Assembly: GCF_025398735.1 (NCBI RefSeq)
Contig: NZ_CP104694.1
Span: 3,187,001-3,251,000, forward strand
From: Tahibacter amnicola
GTDB taxonomy: Bacteria > Pseudomonadota > Gammaproteobacteria > Xanthomonadales > Rhodanobacteraceae
Reading direction: 5' to 3'
DNA length: 64,000 nt
The notes under the pieces were generated by a model, which saw nothing but the letters and a program-made list of their open reading frames with translations, did no database searches and was not told where the DNA came from. Below are positions 26,494 through 36,054 of the stretch, piece after piece; positions within the stretch are counted from its first letter, which is position 1; every line of letters begins with the position of its first letter. Both the position numbers and the translations under genes were made by a program.

Positions 26494-27869
26494 ACACGAT
26501 TGGCCAGCAGAAGCCCGAGCGGAGCCGGAACGAGGGGGCCTTTGACTTTGCGGCGCTGCGGCGCCGGGAGTTCGCGCGACTGGACGCCCAGGGGCATTGC
26601 TATCTCGACTACACCGGCAGCGCGCTTTACGGCGTGTCGCAATTGCGCGAGCACCAGCGGCTGCTGTCGACGGGACTGTTCGGCAACCCGCATTCCGATT
26701 CGTCCGTGGCGCGCGCCAGCACGCGAGTGATTGAGGAAGCGCGGCAGGCCGTGCTGAATTTCCTGGGTGTGGATGATCGTACGCACGTGGTGTGCTTCAC
26801 GGCCAATTGCAGCGCCGCCATCAAGCTCGTCGCTGAAAGCTATCCGTTCGGACCGGAGCGCCAGCTGGTGCTCTCCGCCGACAACCACAACTCCGTCAAC
26901 GGGATCCGGGAATACGCCGCTCGCGCGGGCTCCTCGCTAGGCGTGCTGCCACTGACAGAATCGCTGGAACTGGACGATCCCGCGGCGGTGCTTGGCGAGG
27001 TCGCCACACGCGGTGGGGGGCTGCTGGCCTATCCGGCGCAATCCAACTTTTCCGGTGTACTGCATCCGCTCTCTCTGGTACAGCAGGCGCGCGAACGCGG
27101 CTTTGACGTGTTGCTGGATATCGCCGCCTACGCGCCCAGTCATCGGATCAGCCTTGCGGAGTGCCCGGCGGATTTCGCTGTGCTGTCGTTCTACAAGCTG
27201 TTCGGTTATCCCACCGGGATCGGTGCGCTCGTCCTGCGACGCGAGGCGATGCGGAAGCTGAGCCGTCCCTGGTTCGCCGGTGGTACCGTTCGGTATGCCT
27301 CCGTGCACGCAAACCGCTACCGGCTTCACGATGGCGCGGAGGGCTTTGAGGACGGCACCCCGGACTTCCTCGGCATCGCCGCGCTGCCAGCGGGATTTTC
27401 CCTGCTGGGGGAGGTGTCGATGGACCGCTTGACCGTGCGGGTGAAAGATCTCGCCGCTGATCTGTCATGGCGGCTGACGAGCCTGTCCCATGCAAACGGC
27501 CGCCGCGTGATACGCGTGTACGGCCCTGAGGACCCCGCCCGCCGCGGTGGCGCCGTGACATTCAATGTGCTCGACGCGACGGGTCATGTTGTTCCGTACG
27601 AGCAGGTGGAATCGTCGGCACGCGAGGCGGGAATTTCCGTACGTGGCGGCTGCTTCTGCAATCCGGGCGCGGCTGAAAAGGCGTTCGCCGTCGACCTCGC
27701 GCATTGGGGGGCGTGCCTGGATACATTGGACGCCCATTTCACGTCACGGCAATTCGCCGCGTGCACCGGAACTCATATCGGCGCACTCCGCGCATCGGTG
27801 GGCCTGGCCACGGACTTTGCGGATGTCGCCCGGCTCGCGGACTTTCTCCGGCAGTACGCTGAGCGGTAG
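26487..27869 (+). CDS. MOCOS-like PLP-dependent cysteine desulfurase
   Basis: This 460-residue class V aminotransferase-fold enzyme reads YLDYTGSALYG near residue 39, the PLP lysine in SFYKLFGYPTGIGALVL (K237), and GISVRGGCFCNPGAAE (C389, C391), the persulfide-loop motif of the N-terminal domain of Mo-cofactor sulfurases such as MOCOS/ABA3. There is no MOSC C-terminal domain, unlike the eukaryotic enzyme. It is cytoplasmic. ATG 26487 lies inside the previous gene. It should take sulfur from cysteine, or act on imported sulfur, and deliver persulfide; the acceptor is unknown. Confidence 0.82.
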   Translation: MLNTIGQQKPERSRNEGAFDFAALRRREFARLDAQGHCYLDYTGSALYGVSQLREHQRLLSTGLFGNPHSDSSVARASTRVIEEARQAVLNFLGVDDRTHVVCFTANCSAAIKLVAESYPFGPERQLVLSADNHNSVNGIREYAARAGSSLGVLPLTESLELDDPAAVLGEVATRGGGLLAYPAQSNFSGVLHPLSLVQQARERGFDVLLDIAAYAPSHRISLAECPADFAVLSFYKLFGYPTGIGALVLRREAMRKLSRPWFAGGTVRYASVHANRYRLHDGAEGFEDGTPDFLGIAALPAGFSLLGEVSMDRLTVRVKDLAADLSWRLTSLSHANGRRVIRVYGPEDPARRGGAVTFNVLDATGHVVPYEQVESSAREAGISVRGGCFCNPGAAEKAFAVDLAHWGACLDTLDAHFTSRQFAACTGTHIGALRASVGLATDFADVARLADFLRQYAER

Positions 27870-27955
27870 GTGGCACAGCGACAGGGAAGGGAGAACCCGG
27901 CGATCCCAGCCAGTCGCGCGCGACGGAGTCCGAGTCGACGCATGCTGCACGAGCG

Positions 27956-28348
27956 TCACTGGCGTATCCATTCCTCCATGACCGAAGGCGTCGTGATCGA
28001 CAGCGTGCCGTCAGCGCGCTTTGTCACCGTCCCGCTCCAGATCAGGTGCGCCGCGGGCATCGCTCCGCCCTCTGTCCAGCGTTCGAATTGGTAGGCCCCG
28101 GTTGTGAGGTCCACGCCGATCGAACCGATGTGGGCCTGCTCACCGTCCTCGGAGAGCACCAATTTTTCCGCGGACTTTCGCAGGCCGGCGGTATAGCCCT
28201 CGAAACTGCGGGGGTGTTCGTCCAGGAACTTCAGAAAGGCCTGCTGGACAGCCGTGGCGTCCAGTGTGGATTCCGTCTCCGCCCCAAGACGGGTTGGCAG
28301 GATCAGGATGGCGAGAGTGAGTGTGAGATGGCGCAGGACGTGTGTCAT
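27956..28348 (-). CDS. small exported hypothetical protein
   Basis: This encodes 130 residues with a signal peptide (LTLTLAILILPTRLGA). The mature part has EHPRSFEGYTAGLRKSAEKLV and a C-terminal beta-rich segment ending in MEEWIRQ. No family is recognised. It is downstream of napC on the same strand with a 167-base gap and could be a late gene of the nap transcript. It is convergent with the MOCOS-like gene. Confidence 0.65.
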   Translation of the reverse strand: MTHVLRHLTLTLAILILPTRLGAETESTLDATAVQQAFLKFLDEHPRSFEGYTAGLRKSAEKLVLSEDGEQAHIGSIGVDLTTGAYQFERWTEGGAMPAAHLIWSGTVTKRADGTLSITTPSVMEEWIRQ

Positions 28349-28515
28349 GACCTCGGGTGATCCAGTGAGTGGCCGTGGACTCTACAGCGTACGTCACGCC
28401 GGGCGCGCTTCCGCCTGCGGGTGGCCTGGAATCGCTGCGGCGTTGGCAGACAGCGCCGAGCGGTGTACCCGGGCGGCCTGCCGGCCCGCGGTTCATCCGG
28501 TGGCGTTGCGGCCGG

Positions 28516-29121
28516 TTACTCGACAGTGACGGCAGGCCCGTACTGCGCCCCGGTCATATCCGGCAGGCGATGAGCGATGCCCTTGTGACAGTCGATGCAT
28601 GTCTGGCCGCCGCCGCCCAGGGCCTGCTCGTGGATCTTGGCTGCACGGGGGCTTTGTCGGGTGAAGTCCATGGATGTGTAGTTGTGACAATTGCGGCATT
28701 CGAGCGAATCGTTAGCCTTCAGCCGGGCCCATTCGTGCTCGGCCAGGGTACGACGCATCGCCAGGAACTTTTCCTGTGTACTGATGGTGCCGAAAATCTT
28801 GCCCCAGACTTCCTTCGAGGCCTGCATCTTCCGCGCGATCTTGCGGGTCCATTCGTGGGGAACATGGCAGTCCGGACAGGTCGCACGCACGCCGGAGCGG
28901 TTGGACCAGTGAATGGTCGATTTCAATTCCTGGTAGACGTTGTCATGCATCTCGTGGCAGCTGACGCAGAACTTCTCGGTGTTTGTGGCCTCCAGCGCTG
29001 TGTTGAATCCGCCCCAGAACATCACTCCGGCGATGAATCCGCCCAAGGTCAGGAAGCCGAGGCTGAAGCGTGTACTCGGCGACCGGAGGACCTGCCAGCC
29101 TCGACGAAGCAGTCGGCGCAT
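28516..29121 (-). CDS. napC: NapC tetrahaem quinol dehydrogenase
   Basis: This encodes 201 residues. One N-terminal membrane helix ([17 protein letters not shown]) anchors a periplasmic domain with four CxxCH haem sites: CVSCH, CPDCH, CRNCH and CIDCH. NapC moves electrons from membrane quinol to NapB/NapA. GAGGAG precedes the ATG, and the gene follows napB after 10 bases. Confidence 0.95.
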   Translation of the reverse strand: MRRLLRRGWQVLRSPSTRFSLGFLTLGGFIAGVMFWGGFNTALEATNTEKFCVSCHEMHDNVYQELKSTIHWSNRSGVRATCPDCHVPHEWTRKIARKMQASKEVWGKIFGTISTQEKFLAMRRTLAEHEWARLKANDSLECRNCHNYTSMDFTRQSPRAAKIHEQALGGGGQTCIDCHKGIAHRLPDMTGAQYGPAVTVE

Positions 29122-29131
29122 GCGTCACTCC

Positions 29132-29593
29132 TCAGTGGCCCGGCGCGGGCGCGCGTTGCAGCAGGGCTTCGATATCGACGAAGCCATTGATCACCAGGGG
29201 CTTGGCTTCCGTCTGCACCACGTGACACTGCGTGCAGAAATAGCGCCTCGGCGATATGGCGGCGAGAAAGTTGTCGTGCCGGTCCATATAGTGGGTGACA
29301 CTGACAGGAGGCGCCTGGAACTGCGCGGCTGTACTGACGCTGTGGCACATCATGCAACGGTTTGCATTGCGGTCGAGCTGGTAGTTGTCGATCGCGTGCG
29401 GAATGGTCGGCGGCTGCATGGGGTAGGACCGTCGCCGCCGCACGTCCTTGTTCTCGACACCGTGGATCGGCGCCGGTTCGGACTCTTCGCCAACGGGCGT
29501 GCCGCCGCGAAGCGCGTCCAGCGCATCGGGATCAACGGCGCCAGCCTGTCCGGCGGCCAGCGCAAACGCCAAACCCAGGATCAGTGAGCGCAT
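29132..29593 (-). CDS. napB: NapB dihaem cytochrome c subunit
   Basis: This encodes 153 residues with a signal peptide (LILGLAFALAAGQAGA). YPMQPPTIPHAIDNYQLD leads into haem sites CMMCH and CTQCH, the NapB pattern. It is the small electron-transfer subunit of periplasmic nitrate reductase. GGGAG precedes its start, 10 bases after napA ends. Confidence 0.95.
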   Translation of the reverse strand: MRSLILGLAFALAAGQAGAVDPDALDALRGGTPVGEESEPAPIHGVENKDVRRRRSYPMQPPTIPHAIDNYQLDRNANRCMMCHSVSTAAQFQAPPVSVTHYMDRHDNFLAAISPRRYFCTQCHVVQTEAKPLVINGFVDIEALLQRAPAPGH

Positions 29594-29603
29594 GACTATC
29601 TCC

Positions 29604-32096
29604 CTAGACCTTGACGATCTTTACCGCGCACTTCTTGAAATCTGTCTGCTTGGAGATGGGATCTGTCGCGTCCAGCGTGCATTTGTTGATGAGCTGGCTG
29701 GCATCAAACCACGGGACGAATACCAGTCCGCGTGGCGGCCGATTGCGGCCGCGTGTCTCGACCCGTGAGCGCATTTCGCCGCGTCGCGAAATCACGCGGA
29801 CTTCGCTACCGCGCCGCAGGTCGCGGGCGGTGGCATCGTCGGGGTGCATGTATACCAGTGCATTGGGTACGGCCCGGTACAACTCGGGCACGCGCATGGT
29901 CATGGAGCCGGAATGCCAGTGTTCCAGCACGCGGCCGGTGCACAGCCACAGATCGTACTCGGCATCCGGAGACTCGGCCGCCGGTTCGTAGGGAAAAGCC
30001 CATACCACCGCTTTTCCGTCCGGGTTGCCGTAAAAATCGAAACCCTTGCCGGGTTTGACGTAGGGGTCAGCGCCTTCGCGGTAGCGCCACAGTGTTTCCT
30101 TGCCGTTGACCACGGGCCAGCGCAGCCCGCGGACCTCATGGTAGGTATCAAAAGGGGCCAGGTCGTGGCCGTGGCCGCGACCGAAGCTGGCGTACTCCTC
30201 GAAAAGACCTTTCTGTACGTAGAAACCGAAGGCCTTGGCCTCGGCGTTGGCGTATTTCGGGCTGATTTCCGACAGCGGGAATCGATCGACCTGACCATTG
30301 CGGAACAGAACGTCGAAGAGCGTCTTGCCGCGCAGCTCCGGCTTCCTGGCAAGCAGCTCCTCTGGCCAGACCTCCTCGACGGTGAACCGGCGCGAAAACT
30401 CCATCAGTTGCCACAGGTCGGAACGGGCTTCACCAGGAGCTTCGACCAACTGGTGCCAGAATTGCGTGCGACGCTCGGCGTTGCCGTAGGCGCCTTCCTT
30501 CTCGACCCACATGGCGGCCGGAAGAATGAGATCGGCACTTTGCGCCGTGACCGTCGGGTAGGCGTCCGAAACGACGATGAAGTTCTGCGGATTGCGATAC
30601 CCCGGCAGCGTTTCCTGGAGCAGGTTGGGCGCGGCCTGCATATTGTTGTTGACCTGGATCCAGTAGGCGTTGAGCTTGCCGTCCTTGAGCATGCGGTTCA
30701 TTTCCACCGCGTGATAGCCGGGTTTGTCGACGATGGTGCCCTCCGGCAGCTTCCAGATGCGCTCGGCGGTCTGGCGGTGTGCGGGGTTGGTGACGGCCAT
30801 GTCCGCGGGCAGGCGATGCGAGAACGTTCCCACTTCGCGCGCGGTACCACAGGCGGATGGCTGCCCGGTGAGGGAGAACGGGCTGTTGCCGGGCGTGGCA
30901 ATTTTTCCCGTGAGCAGGTGCAGGTTGTACACCATGTGGTTCGCCCAGACACCGCGCGTGTGCTGGTTGAAGCCCATGGTCCAGAAGCTCATCACCTTGA
31001 TCTTCGGATCCGCATACAGCTCGGCCAGTGCACGCAGTTTGTCGACACTGACGTTCGACAGTTTCGCCGCGTATTCGAAGGTGTAGGGCTTGAGGAATTC
31101 GCGAAACGCATCGAAAGTCATCGGCTTGCCGCCACCGGACTCCCGCGCGTTCTTTGCCTTGATTTCCAAGGCATGGTCCGCGCGAAGTCCATAACCGATA
31201 TCGTCGTTGCCGAGCGTGAAGCGGACATGCTTGTCGATGAAGGCCTTGTTGGCCTTGCCGCTCTCGATGATGTGGCGCGCGATCGCATTCATGATGGCAA
31301 GGTCTGTCTGTGGCGTGAAGACCACCGGCAGGTCGGCCAGATCGAAGGACCGGTGCTCGAACACCGACAGTACCGCCACCTTGACGTCGGGATTGGACAG
31401 TCGCCGATCCGTCACGCGCGTCCACAGGATCGGGTGCATCTCGGCCATGTTCGATCCCCACAGCACGAAAGCATCAGCGGCTTCGATATCGTCGTAGCAC
31501 CCCATCGGCTCGTCCATGCCGAAGGTGCGCATGAAGCCGTAGGCCGCCGACGCCATGCAATGGCGCGCATTCGGATCGATATTGTTGGAGCGGAATCCGG
31601 CCTTGAACAGCTTGTTCGCGGCGTAGCCCTCCCAGATCGTCCACTGCCCCGAGCCGAACATGCCGACGGCCGTCGGTCCTTTTTCCTTGAGGGCCTTCTT
31701 GAACTGCTGGGCCATGACGTCGAATGCCTCCTGCCAGGAAACCTCGGCGAAGTCACCGTTCTTGTCGTAGACGCCGTCCTTCTTGCGCAGCAGTGGCTTG
31801 GTCAGGCGGTCGGTGCCGTAGAGAATCTTCGACAGAAAGTACCCTTTGACGCAGTTGAGTCCCCGGTTCACCTCCGCCAGCGAGTCGCCGTGCGTCGCAA
31901 CGACACGGCCGTCCTTTACGGCGACATTCACGCCGCACCCTGTCCCGCAGAACCGGCAGGGTGCCTTCGACCATTCCAGTCGGGTCAGGTCGGCCTGCGT
32001 CACCAGCTGCGCATGTGCACCTGGTCCCATGCCCGCGGCAGCCAGTGCGCTTGCTGTCGCACTGCGGCGGATGAAGTCACGTCGGGTCAGGGACAT
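29604..32096 (-). CDS. napA: NapA periplasmic nitrate reductase, catalytic subunit
   Basis: This encodes 830 residues from ATG 32096, with GGAGGAG eight bases upstream. The Tat signal is [21 protein letters not shown]. The [4Fe-4S] cysteines are C47, C50, C54 (CRFCGTGC) and C82; RHCMASA holds the expected Mo ligand C180. The rest follows the bis-MGD oxidoreductase pattern to the end ([25 protein letters not shown]). It reduces nitrate to nitrite in the periplasm using electrons from NapB and NapC. Confidence 0.97.
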   Translation of the reverse strand: MSLTRRDFIRRSATASALAAAGMGPGAHAQLVTQADLTRLEWSKAPCRFCGTGCGVNVAVKDGRVVATHGDSLAEVNRGLNCVKGYFLSKILYGTDRLTKPLLRKKDGVYDKNGDFAEVSWQEAFDVMAQQFKKALKEKGPTAVGMFGSGQWTIWEGYAANKLFKAGFRSNNIDPNARHCMASAAYGFMRTFGMDEPMGCYDDIEAADAFVLWGSNMAEMHPILWTRVTDRRLSNPDVKVAVLSVFEHRSFDLADLPVVFTPQTDLAIMNAIARHIIESGKANKAFIDKHVRFTLGNDDIGYGLRADHALEIKAKNARESGGGKPMTFDAFREFLKPYTFEYAAKLSNVSVDKLRALAELYADPKIKVMSFWTMGFNQHTRGVWANHMVYNLHLLTGKIATPGNSPFSLTGQPSACGTAREVGTFSHRLPADMAVTNPAHRQTAERIWKLPEGTIVDKPGYHAVEMNRMLKDGKLNAYWIQVNNNMQAAPNLLQETLPGYRNPQNFIVVSDAYPTVTAQSADLILPAAMWVEKEGAYGNAERRTQFWHQLVEAPGEARSDLWQLMEFSRRFTVEEVWPEELLARKPELRGKTLFDVLFRNGQVDRFPLSEISPKYANAEAKAFGFYVQKGLFEEYASFGRGHGHDLAPFDTYHEVRGLRWPVVNGKETLWRYREGADPYVKPGKGFDFYGNPDGKAVVWAFPYEPAAESPDAEYDLWLCTGRVLEHWHSGSMTMRVPELYRAVPNALVYMHPDDATARDLRRGSEVRVISRRGEMRSRVETRGRNRPPRGLVFVPWFDASQLINKCTLDATDPISKQTDFKKCAVKIVKV

Positions 32097-32358
32097 GGCA
32101 GATCTCCTCCAGGCTGCTGGACGGTTCGACATGGTGATAGACAAGGTGGACGCCGAGGACGCCGCGGCAGTCCGACAGGCGTGTCATGAGTGCCGCGATA
32201 TCGCGCTCGTGCCCGGTTTCGACGAGTAGCACGAGCTTGCAGTCGGACTGTGCCGCGATCTCGGTGTGGGCTTCTGTTGCCAGTGCCGCCAGCAATGCCG
32301 CGCGGGCTTCCGGCAGGAACTGCGCGACCAGGCTTGCGATGTGGACATCGGCGCTCAT
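32077..32358 (-). CDS. napD: NapD Tat-proofreading chaperone for NapA
   Basis: This encodes 93 residues from ATG 32358. [21 protein letters not shown] and [13 protein letters not shown] give the small ferredoxin-like NapD fold, which binds the NapA Tat signal until cofactor loading is complete. Its 3' end overlaps the napA start by 20 bases, implying coupled translation of chaperone and client. It overlaps the napF stop by four bases. Confidence 0.9.
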   Translation of the reverse strand: MSADVHIASLVAQFLPEARAALLAALATEAHTEIAAQSDCKLVLLVETGHERDIAALMTRLSDCRGVLGVHLVYHHVEPSSSLEEICHVPDPT

Positions 32359-32846
32359 GCAACTTGCTCCACGGAAAGCGAAATCGCCTGTGCGGGGCAG
32401 GGCGCAACACAGCCGCCGCATCCGGTACAGGAGGCGAGGTCAACTTCCGGCACGCTCACCGGCGAACGCGGGCGGAAACGGATGGCGTCGCTGGGGCAGG
32501 CGTCGCGACAGGCCGCGCAGTGAATATCGCGGCGCGCCAGGCAGTGATCAGACACTTCCACGCGCAACTGCCACGGCCGCGTGCTGCGCTCGCCAAAGGC
32601 CGCGGACTGGCACACCGTGGCGCAGGTTCCGCAGAAGGTGCATTCGCCACGTTGGAAATCGATCTGCGGGTAACCGCCATCGCCCACCACGAGAATGGAC
32701 TCGGGGCAGGCGGCAGAGCACGCTCCGCAGCGCGTGCATCGATCAGTAAAGTGGTTCTCCGGCAGCGCCCAGGGAGGGCGAATCCACTGTGCGGCGCCGG
32801 GTCGCCCCAGCAGGAATGCGCGACGGGCGGCACGTGATCCCGTCAT
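32355..32846 (-). CDS. napF: NapF ferredoxin-type protein
   Basis: This encodes 163 residues from ATG 32846. Cysteine clusters CTRCGACSAACP, CTFCGTCATVC, a HCAACRDACP group and CTGCGGCVAPCP give the expected 4Fe-4S sites of NapF, a cytoplasmic helper in NapA maturation. It follows napE by four bases and overlaps napD. Confidence 0.9.
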   Translation of the reverse strand: MTGSRAARRAFLLGRPGAAQWIRPPWALPENHFTDRCTRCGACSAACPESILVVGDGGYPQIDFQRGECTFCGTCATVCQSAAFGERSTRPWQLRVEVSDHCLARRDIHCAACRDACPSDAIRFRPRSPVSVPEVDLASCTGCGGCVAPCPAQAISLSVEQVA

Positions 32847-32850
32847 GGCT

Positions 32851-33018
32851 TCACTGCGCAATCGGGCCCGGGGGGCCGGTGAAGATCTGGAAGATCCAGA
32901 CTGCGAAACCGTAGCCGCCGACGATGGCGACGGCCAGGGCGGGGAACAGGACGACGGTCAGGAACAGGAAGACGCGAAGTTCCCACCGGCGTCGCAACTC
33001 TGGCGATAGCGTGTCCAT
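32851..33018 (-). CDS. napE: NapE small membrane protein
   Basis: This encodes 55 residues from ATG 33018 with AGGGA upstream. A short charged N-terminus (ELRRRWELR) is followed by one long membrane segment (VFLFLTVVLFPALAVAIVGG) and FAVWIFQIFTGPPGP, the NapE signature. It is below the size cut-off of many gene finders. It is first gene of napEFDABC; its function in nitrate reduction is not established. Confidence 0.88.
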   Translation of the reverse strand: MDTLSPELRRRWELRVFLFLTVVLFPALAVAIVGGYGFAVWIFQIFTGPPGPIAQ

Positions 33019-33332
33019 GGTCCCTGCCGTGGTCGGAAAGGTTCAATGACAGATCGATCGAGCGGTATCAGTGTATACGCCGGACGCCAGGCAGGCGAGC
33101 GTGACGGGGGAAGTGCCGTGGCCGAGTTCGGCACGCGGAGGCCTTGCATTGCGTCGCCCGCGTCGCCGATACTGAAAGACTGACACGAACCGATTGACGG
33201 TCCGATGCTGTCAGCCGCACCGCCGTAGAAGGGTGGAACACCCCGCTACGACGCTTTGTGCGATCAGACGGGGATCCGTCGTTGCGCGGGCGCAGGCTGC
33301 GCAACGACATCATCGAAACGCAAGGTCGTGTC
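33019..33332. other. 314-base divergent intergenic region
   Basis: It lies between napE (leftward) and the gene at 33333 (rightward) and should hold both promoters. I could not find a convincing FNR or NarL/NarP site by eye. An 8-base hairpin, CGTTGCGC (33280-33287) with GCGCAACG (33299-33306), lies in the leader of the rightward gene. Confidence 0.4.
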
Positions 33333-34874
33333 ATGTCATCAGCGTCGTCAACAGACGCATCGTCTCTTTCCATGTTCCTTCCACAAGCCGAAGCGCTCGC
33401 CGGTTTTCGGTGGCGCGGTCGTCTGCGTGCGGCATTGGCCGTGGTGTTCCGGCAAAATCACCTGCCGGACGCCGGGCAACTGCAGCGCATTCCCCAACTG
33501 GATGCCGCGCAACTGCTCGCGCTGGCCGACGTGCTGCGCTCGCGGCAGTGTGAGCAAGGCGTTCGACACCTCCAGCCCGACGAGTCGCCCCTGCCGTTGA
33601 CACGCGACGAGCAGGCGGCAATCTGCCTGTTTCTCGGTGCGAGTCACGCTGATGGGCGCGCGCGCGAAGTGGCGCTGCGCCTGCTTGCGCGCAGCGAGCA
33701 GCGCATAGCGCTCTTCGCCGCGCTGATCCGCTGCGACGACTGGGTCTGGTGCGTGCAGCAGCAGGCCATCCTGATGGTTCGGAACCGCGTGCCGGCATTG
33801 AGCGGGCCGGCGCTGTTTGCCTGCCTGGGGCTGGCACTGGCCTTGCGCGAACGGGCGCGATTCCGCGCGGACATCTGGCCGGAGCTGGAGGCTGCGTTCA
33901 GGGAGCCACGCCACGCGCCGGAGCGCTGGCAGGTGGCGATGAACGGAGCCCCCGCGGCGCGGCGGTTCGCCGCCGCGCTGGTGATGCGCTGTGATCCGCT
34001 ACGAGCGCCGCAGTTGCTGGCGACCTACGTTAGCGGAGATGACGCGGCCGATGCCCGCTGGGCGTTGTGCCAGGCGCGCGACAGCCAGGATCCGATGCTG
34101 CTGCTCCAGGTGGCGCGGCGTGCGATGTACTGCAGCGACAGCGACGTTCGTGCCGAAGCACTCCGAGTGCGGGTGGATGCCGACGATGCCGACCTGCACG
34201 ACAGCCTGCGCCGTCACGCGTTCGATCCGGCGCGTGCCGTGCGGCAGGTTGCCGCGTACTTCCTCAAGGCGCGCTGCGGCGAATCGGCGTTGGCCCTGTG
34301 GCGCCGCCGTGTCGATGAAGGACGTGGCCAGCGGTTCGCGGCTGCGCTATCGGCGCTGTGCGACAACGCCGAGAAGGAGGATCTGGCGCGTCTGCTGCAC
34401 CACCGCGGGGCTGCAACGGCGTGGGCGCGATCTGCTGTTCTTCGCGCGCTGCATCGTATTTCGGCCGCACAGACGCCTGCTTGTTTGCGGGAGGCGCTGA
34501 ATGACCCTCGCATCAGCGTGCGTCGCCAGGCCCTGGCGATCTACGAGGCTGGTGGATATCCCGTCACCGCCGCGGAAGTCAGCGCCGCCATCGCGGCGGC
34601 GCCGACGCCCGAGGCTTACGTCATGGTGCTGCGAGGCTGCCGTCTCCTCGGCAAATGGGACATGCTGGCGCTATTGCTCGGTCTGTTTCCCGACGCTGAC
34701 GGCGTGCAGCGCGCAGCCATCGAACAGCATCTGGGGCGTTGGGTGGAGGCGGCCTGCCGCCGCTTTTCGCCACTGCCCGAGGAGCAGCGTCGCACCCTGC
34801 TGGAAAGGCTGGCGCGGGCACGCGCGCTGGGGCCGTCGCGCCACTGGCATCGCGTGGCGGATTTGCTCAGTTGA
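33333..34874 (+). CDS. HEAT-like helical-repeat protein
   Basis: This encodes 513 residues, soluble, rich in Ala, Arg and Leu, built of repeating helix pairs (for example DSDVRAEALRVRVDADDADLHDSL, DPARAVRQVAAYFLKAR, NDPRISVRRQALAIYEAGG), typical of HEAT/armadillo solenoids. No catalytic motif is seen. It is probably a cytoplasmic scaffold or protein-binding protein. ATG 33333 is chosen because upstream codons look non-coding. A 12-base-stem hairpin follows the stop. Confidence 0.65.
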   Translation: MSSASSTDASSLSMFLPQAEALAGFRWRGRLRAALAVVFRQNHLPDAGQLQRIPQLDAAQLLALADVLRSRQCEQGVRHLQPDESPLPLTRDEQAAICLFLGASHADGRAREVALRLLARSEQRIALFAALIRCDDWVWCVQQQAILMVRNRVPALSGPALFACLGLALALRERARFRADIWPELEAAFREPRHAPERWQVAMNGAPAARRFAAALVMRCDPLRAPQLLATYVSGDDAADARWALCQARDSQDPMLLLQVARRAMYCSDSDVRAEALRVRVDADDADLHDSLRRHAFDPARAVRQVAAYFLKARCGESALALWRRRVDEGRGQRFAAALSALCDNAEKEDLARLLHHRGAATAWARSAVLRALHRISAAQTPACLREALNDPRISVRRQALAIYEAGGYPVTAAEVSAAIAAAPTPEAYVMVLRGCRLLGKWDMLALLLGLFPDADGVQRAAIEQHLGRWVEAACRRFSPLPEEQRRTLLERLARARALGPSRHWHRVADLLS

Positions 34875-34884
34875 CCGCAGAGCG

Positions 34885-34920
34885 GTGCCGGGCGGTCGAT
34901 GTGTGTACACCGCCCGGCAC
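34885..34920. terminator. bidirectional terminator-like hairpin
   Basis: GTGCCGGGCGGT and ACCGCCCGGCAC pair over 12 bases with a 12-base loop. It sits between the convergent genes ending at 34874 and 34939. There is no T tract. Confidence 0.6.
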
Positions 34921-34938
34921 TGGTCGTGCGCCGTGGGA

Positions 34939-36054
34939 TCAGCGCGCGATATCGATTTCCAGCGAACGGCTGTCGTCCGATGCCGAGGAAACGCTTCTGA
35001 ACTGGCTCAGCGACGCGACGTCGTCAATCGTCCGGTTGATGGACGAGAGCCGACCGCCGTCGCGCAATGACACGTACGCCTGGCGCCTTACTGTGTCTAC
35101 CGCAAGCAGATCCGGCTGGCTGTCACCGTTGATGTCGAGTTCGGCGACCTCCATGCCCGTGGCGGCGAGATCCAGGCCCAGGCGGGCTGCGTCCTTCGCC
35201 GTCCGTGACGATACGGGCGCCATCTTGCCGCGCAGGTCTACCGTCACGAAAACGACGGCGAAACCGGTTCCGCCTGGCCCGAAGCATGTGATCCGTTCTG
35301 ATGCGGAAATGGCAAAGTACCGCGAGTAGGTTCCCGAAGTCGGTCCGAGGCTGCAGCTGGTCGCATTCGTGGACCACCAATGGATCCAGCTGGTGCCCGG
35401 TGCCGTCATATATGTCGGATTGGCCGAGGCATGGACCATCGGCTGCGGCGGCAAGGGGGGTGTCACCGTCACGTTCGCGGTCACGGTCGTCGATGGCGCT
35501 CCGGCGCGCGTACACGTGATGGTGACCGATCCGCTGGCTGTCGGTGCCAAGGTGACGTTCCCCGACGGGCCGCTGATCGAGGCCAGTCCGGTGCTGGTGC
35601 ACTGCGTGGCGTACTGCGTCGACCACGTCAGCGTCGTGCTTTGCCCCTTCGGTATTGAAGCAGGACTGAACCGCGCCGACACCTGCGGTGGCGTGGACGC
35701 CGGAATCACGGTCAGCGTGGCAGTGGCCGAGTTGCCGGCATCCGGCATGTCGATCGCACATTCCATCTCGGCGGTGAGACTGGCCGTCGGCCGCAGCACG
35801 CGCGATCCGCCGGGTGCTTCCTGCCCGAGGCCGGGCACGCCCCAGAACCGGCAGTATTCGGCGCCACGGCCCTGCCAGGTCACGGTCGTTGCTTCTCCGG
35901 CGAGAATGGTGCTGGGGTTGAAGCGCACCCAGACCTCGGGTGAACGAACAATGGGCGCGGGGTCGGGCAGGCGGGCTGTGTCAGCGGCGAGCGCTGCGGG
36001 CAGGAAGGCAGCAAGGCCAGGTGCCAGCCATGAAACCACGGCAAGGGGATTCAT
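34939..36054 (-). CDS. exported Ig-like domain protein
   Basis: This encodes 371 residues with a signal peptide (VVSWLAPGLAAFLPAALAA). Three Ig-like modules repeat the pattern FNPSTILAGEATTVTWQ / FSPASIPKGQSTTLTWS / ANPTYMTAPGTSWIHWWS, each with a downstream cysteine pair. The C-terminal part, VAELDINGDSQPDLLAVDTVRRQAY, is a calcium-binding FG-GAP/VCBS-like repeat. It is probably secreted or surface bound, with a role in binding; no enzyme domain is seen. Confidence 0.75.
   Translation of the reverse strand: MNPLAVVSWLAPGLAAFLPAALAADTARLPDPAPIVRSPEVWVRFNPSTILAGEATTVTWQGRGAEYCRFWGVPGLGQEAPGGSRVLRPTASLTAEMECAIDMPDAGNSATATLTVIPASTPPQVSARFSPASIPKGQSTTLTWSTQYATQCTSTGLASISGPSGNVTLAPTASGSVTITCTRAGAPSTTVTANVTVTPPLPPQPMVHASANPTYMTAPGTSWIHWWSTNATSCSLGPTSGTYSRYFAISASERITCFGPGGTGFAVVFVTVDLRGKMAPVSSRTAKDAARLGLDLAATGMEVAELDINGDSQPDLLAVDTVRRQAYVSLRDGGRLSSINRTIDDVASLSQFRSVSSASDDSRSLEIDIAR

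Noticed and set aside
29844-32189. A 781-codon rightward frame across the nap genes
   Set aside because: It is the complement of napA, whose cofactor motifs and Tat signal are unmistakable.
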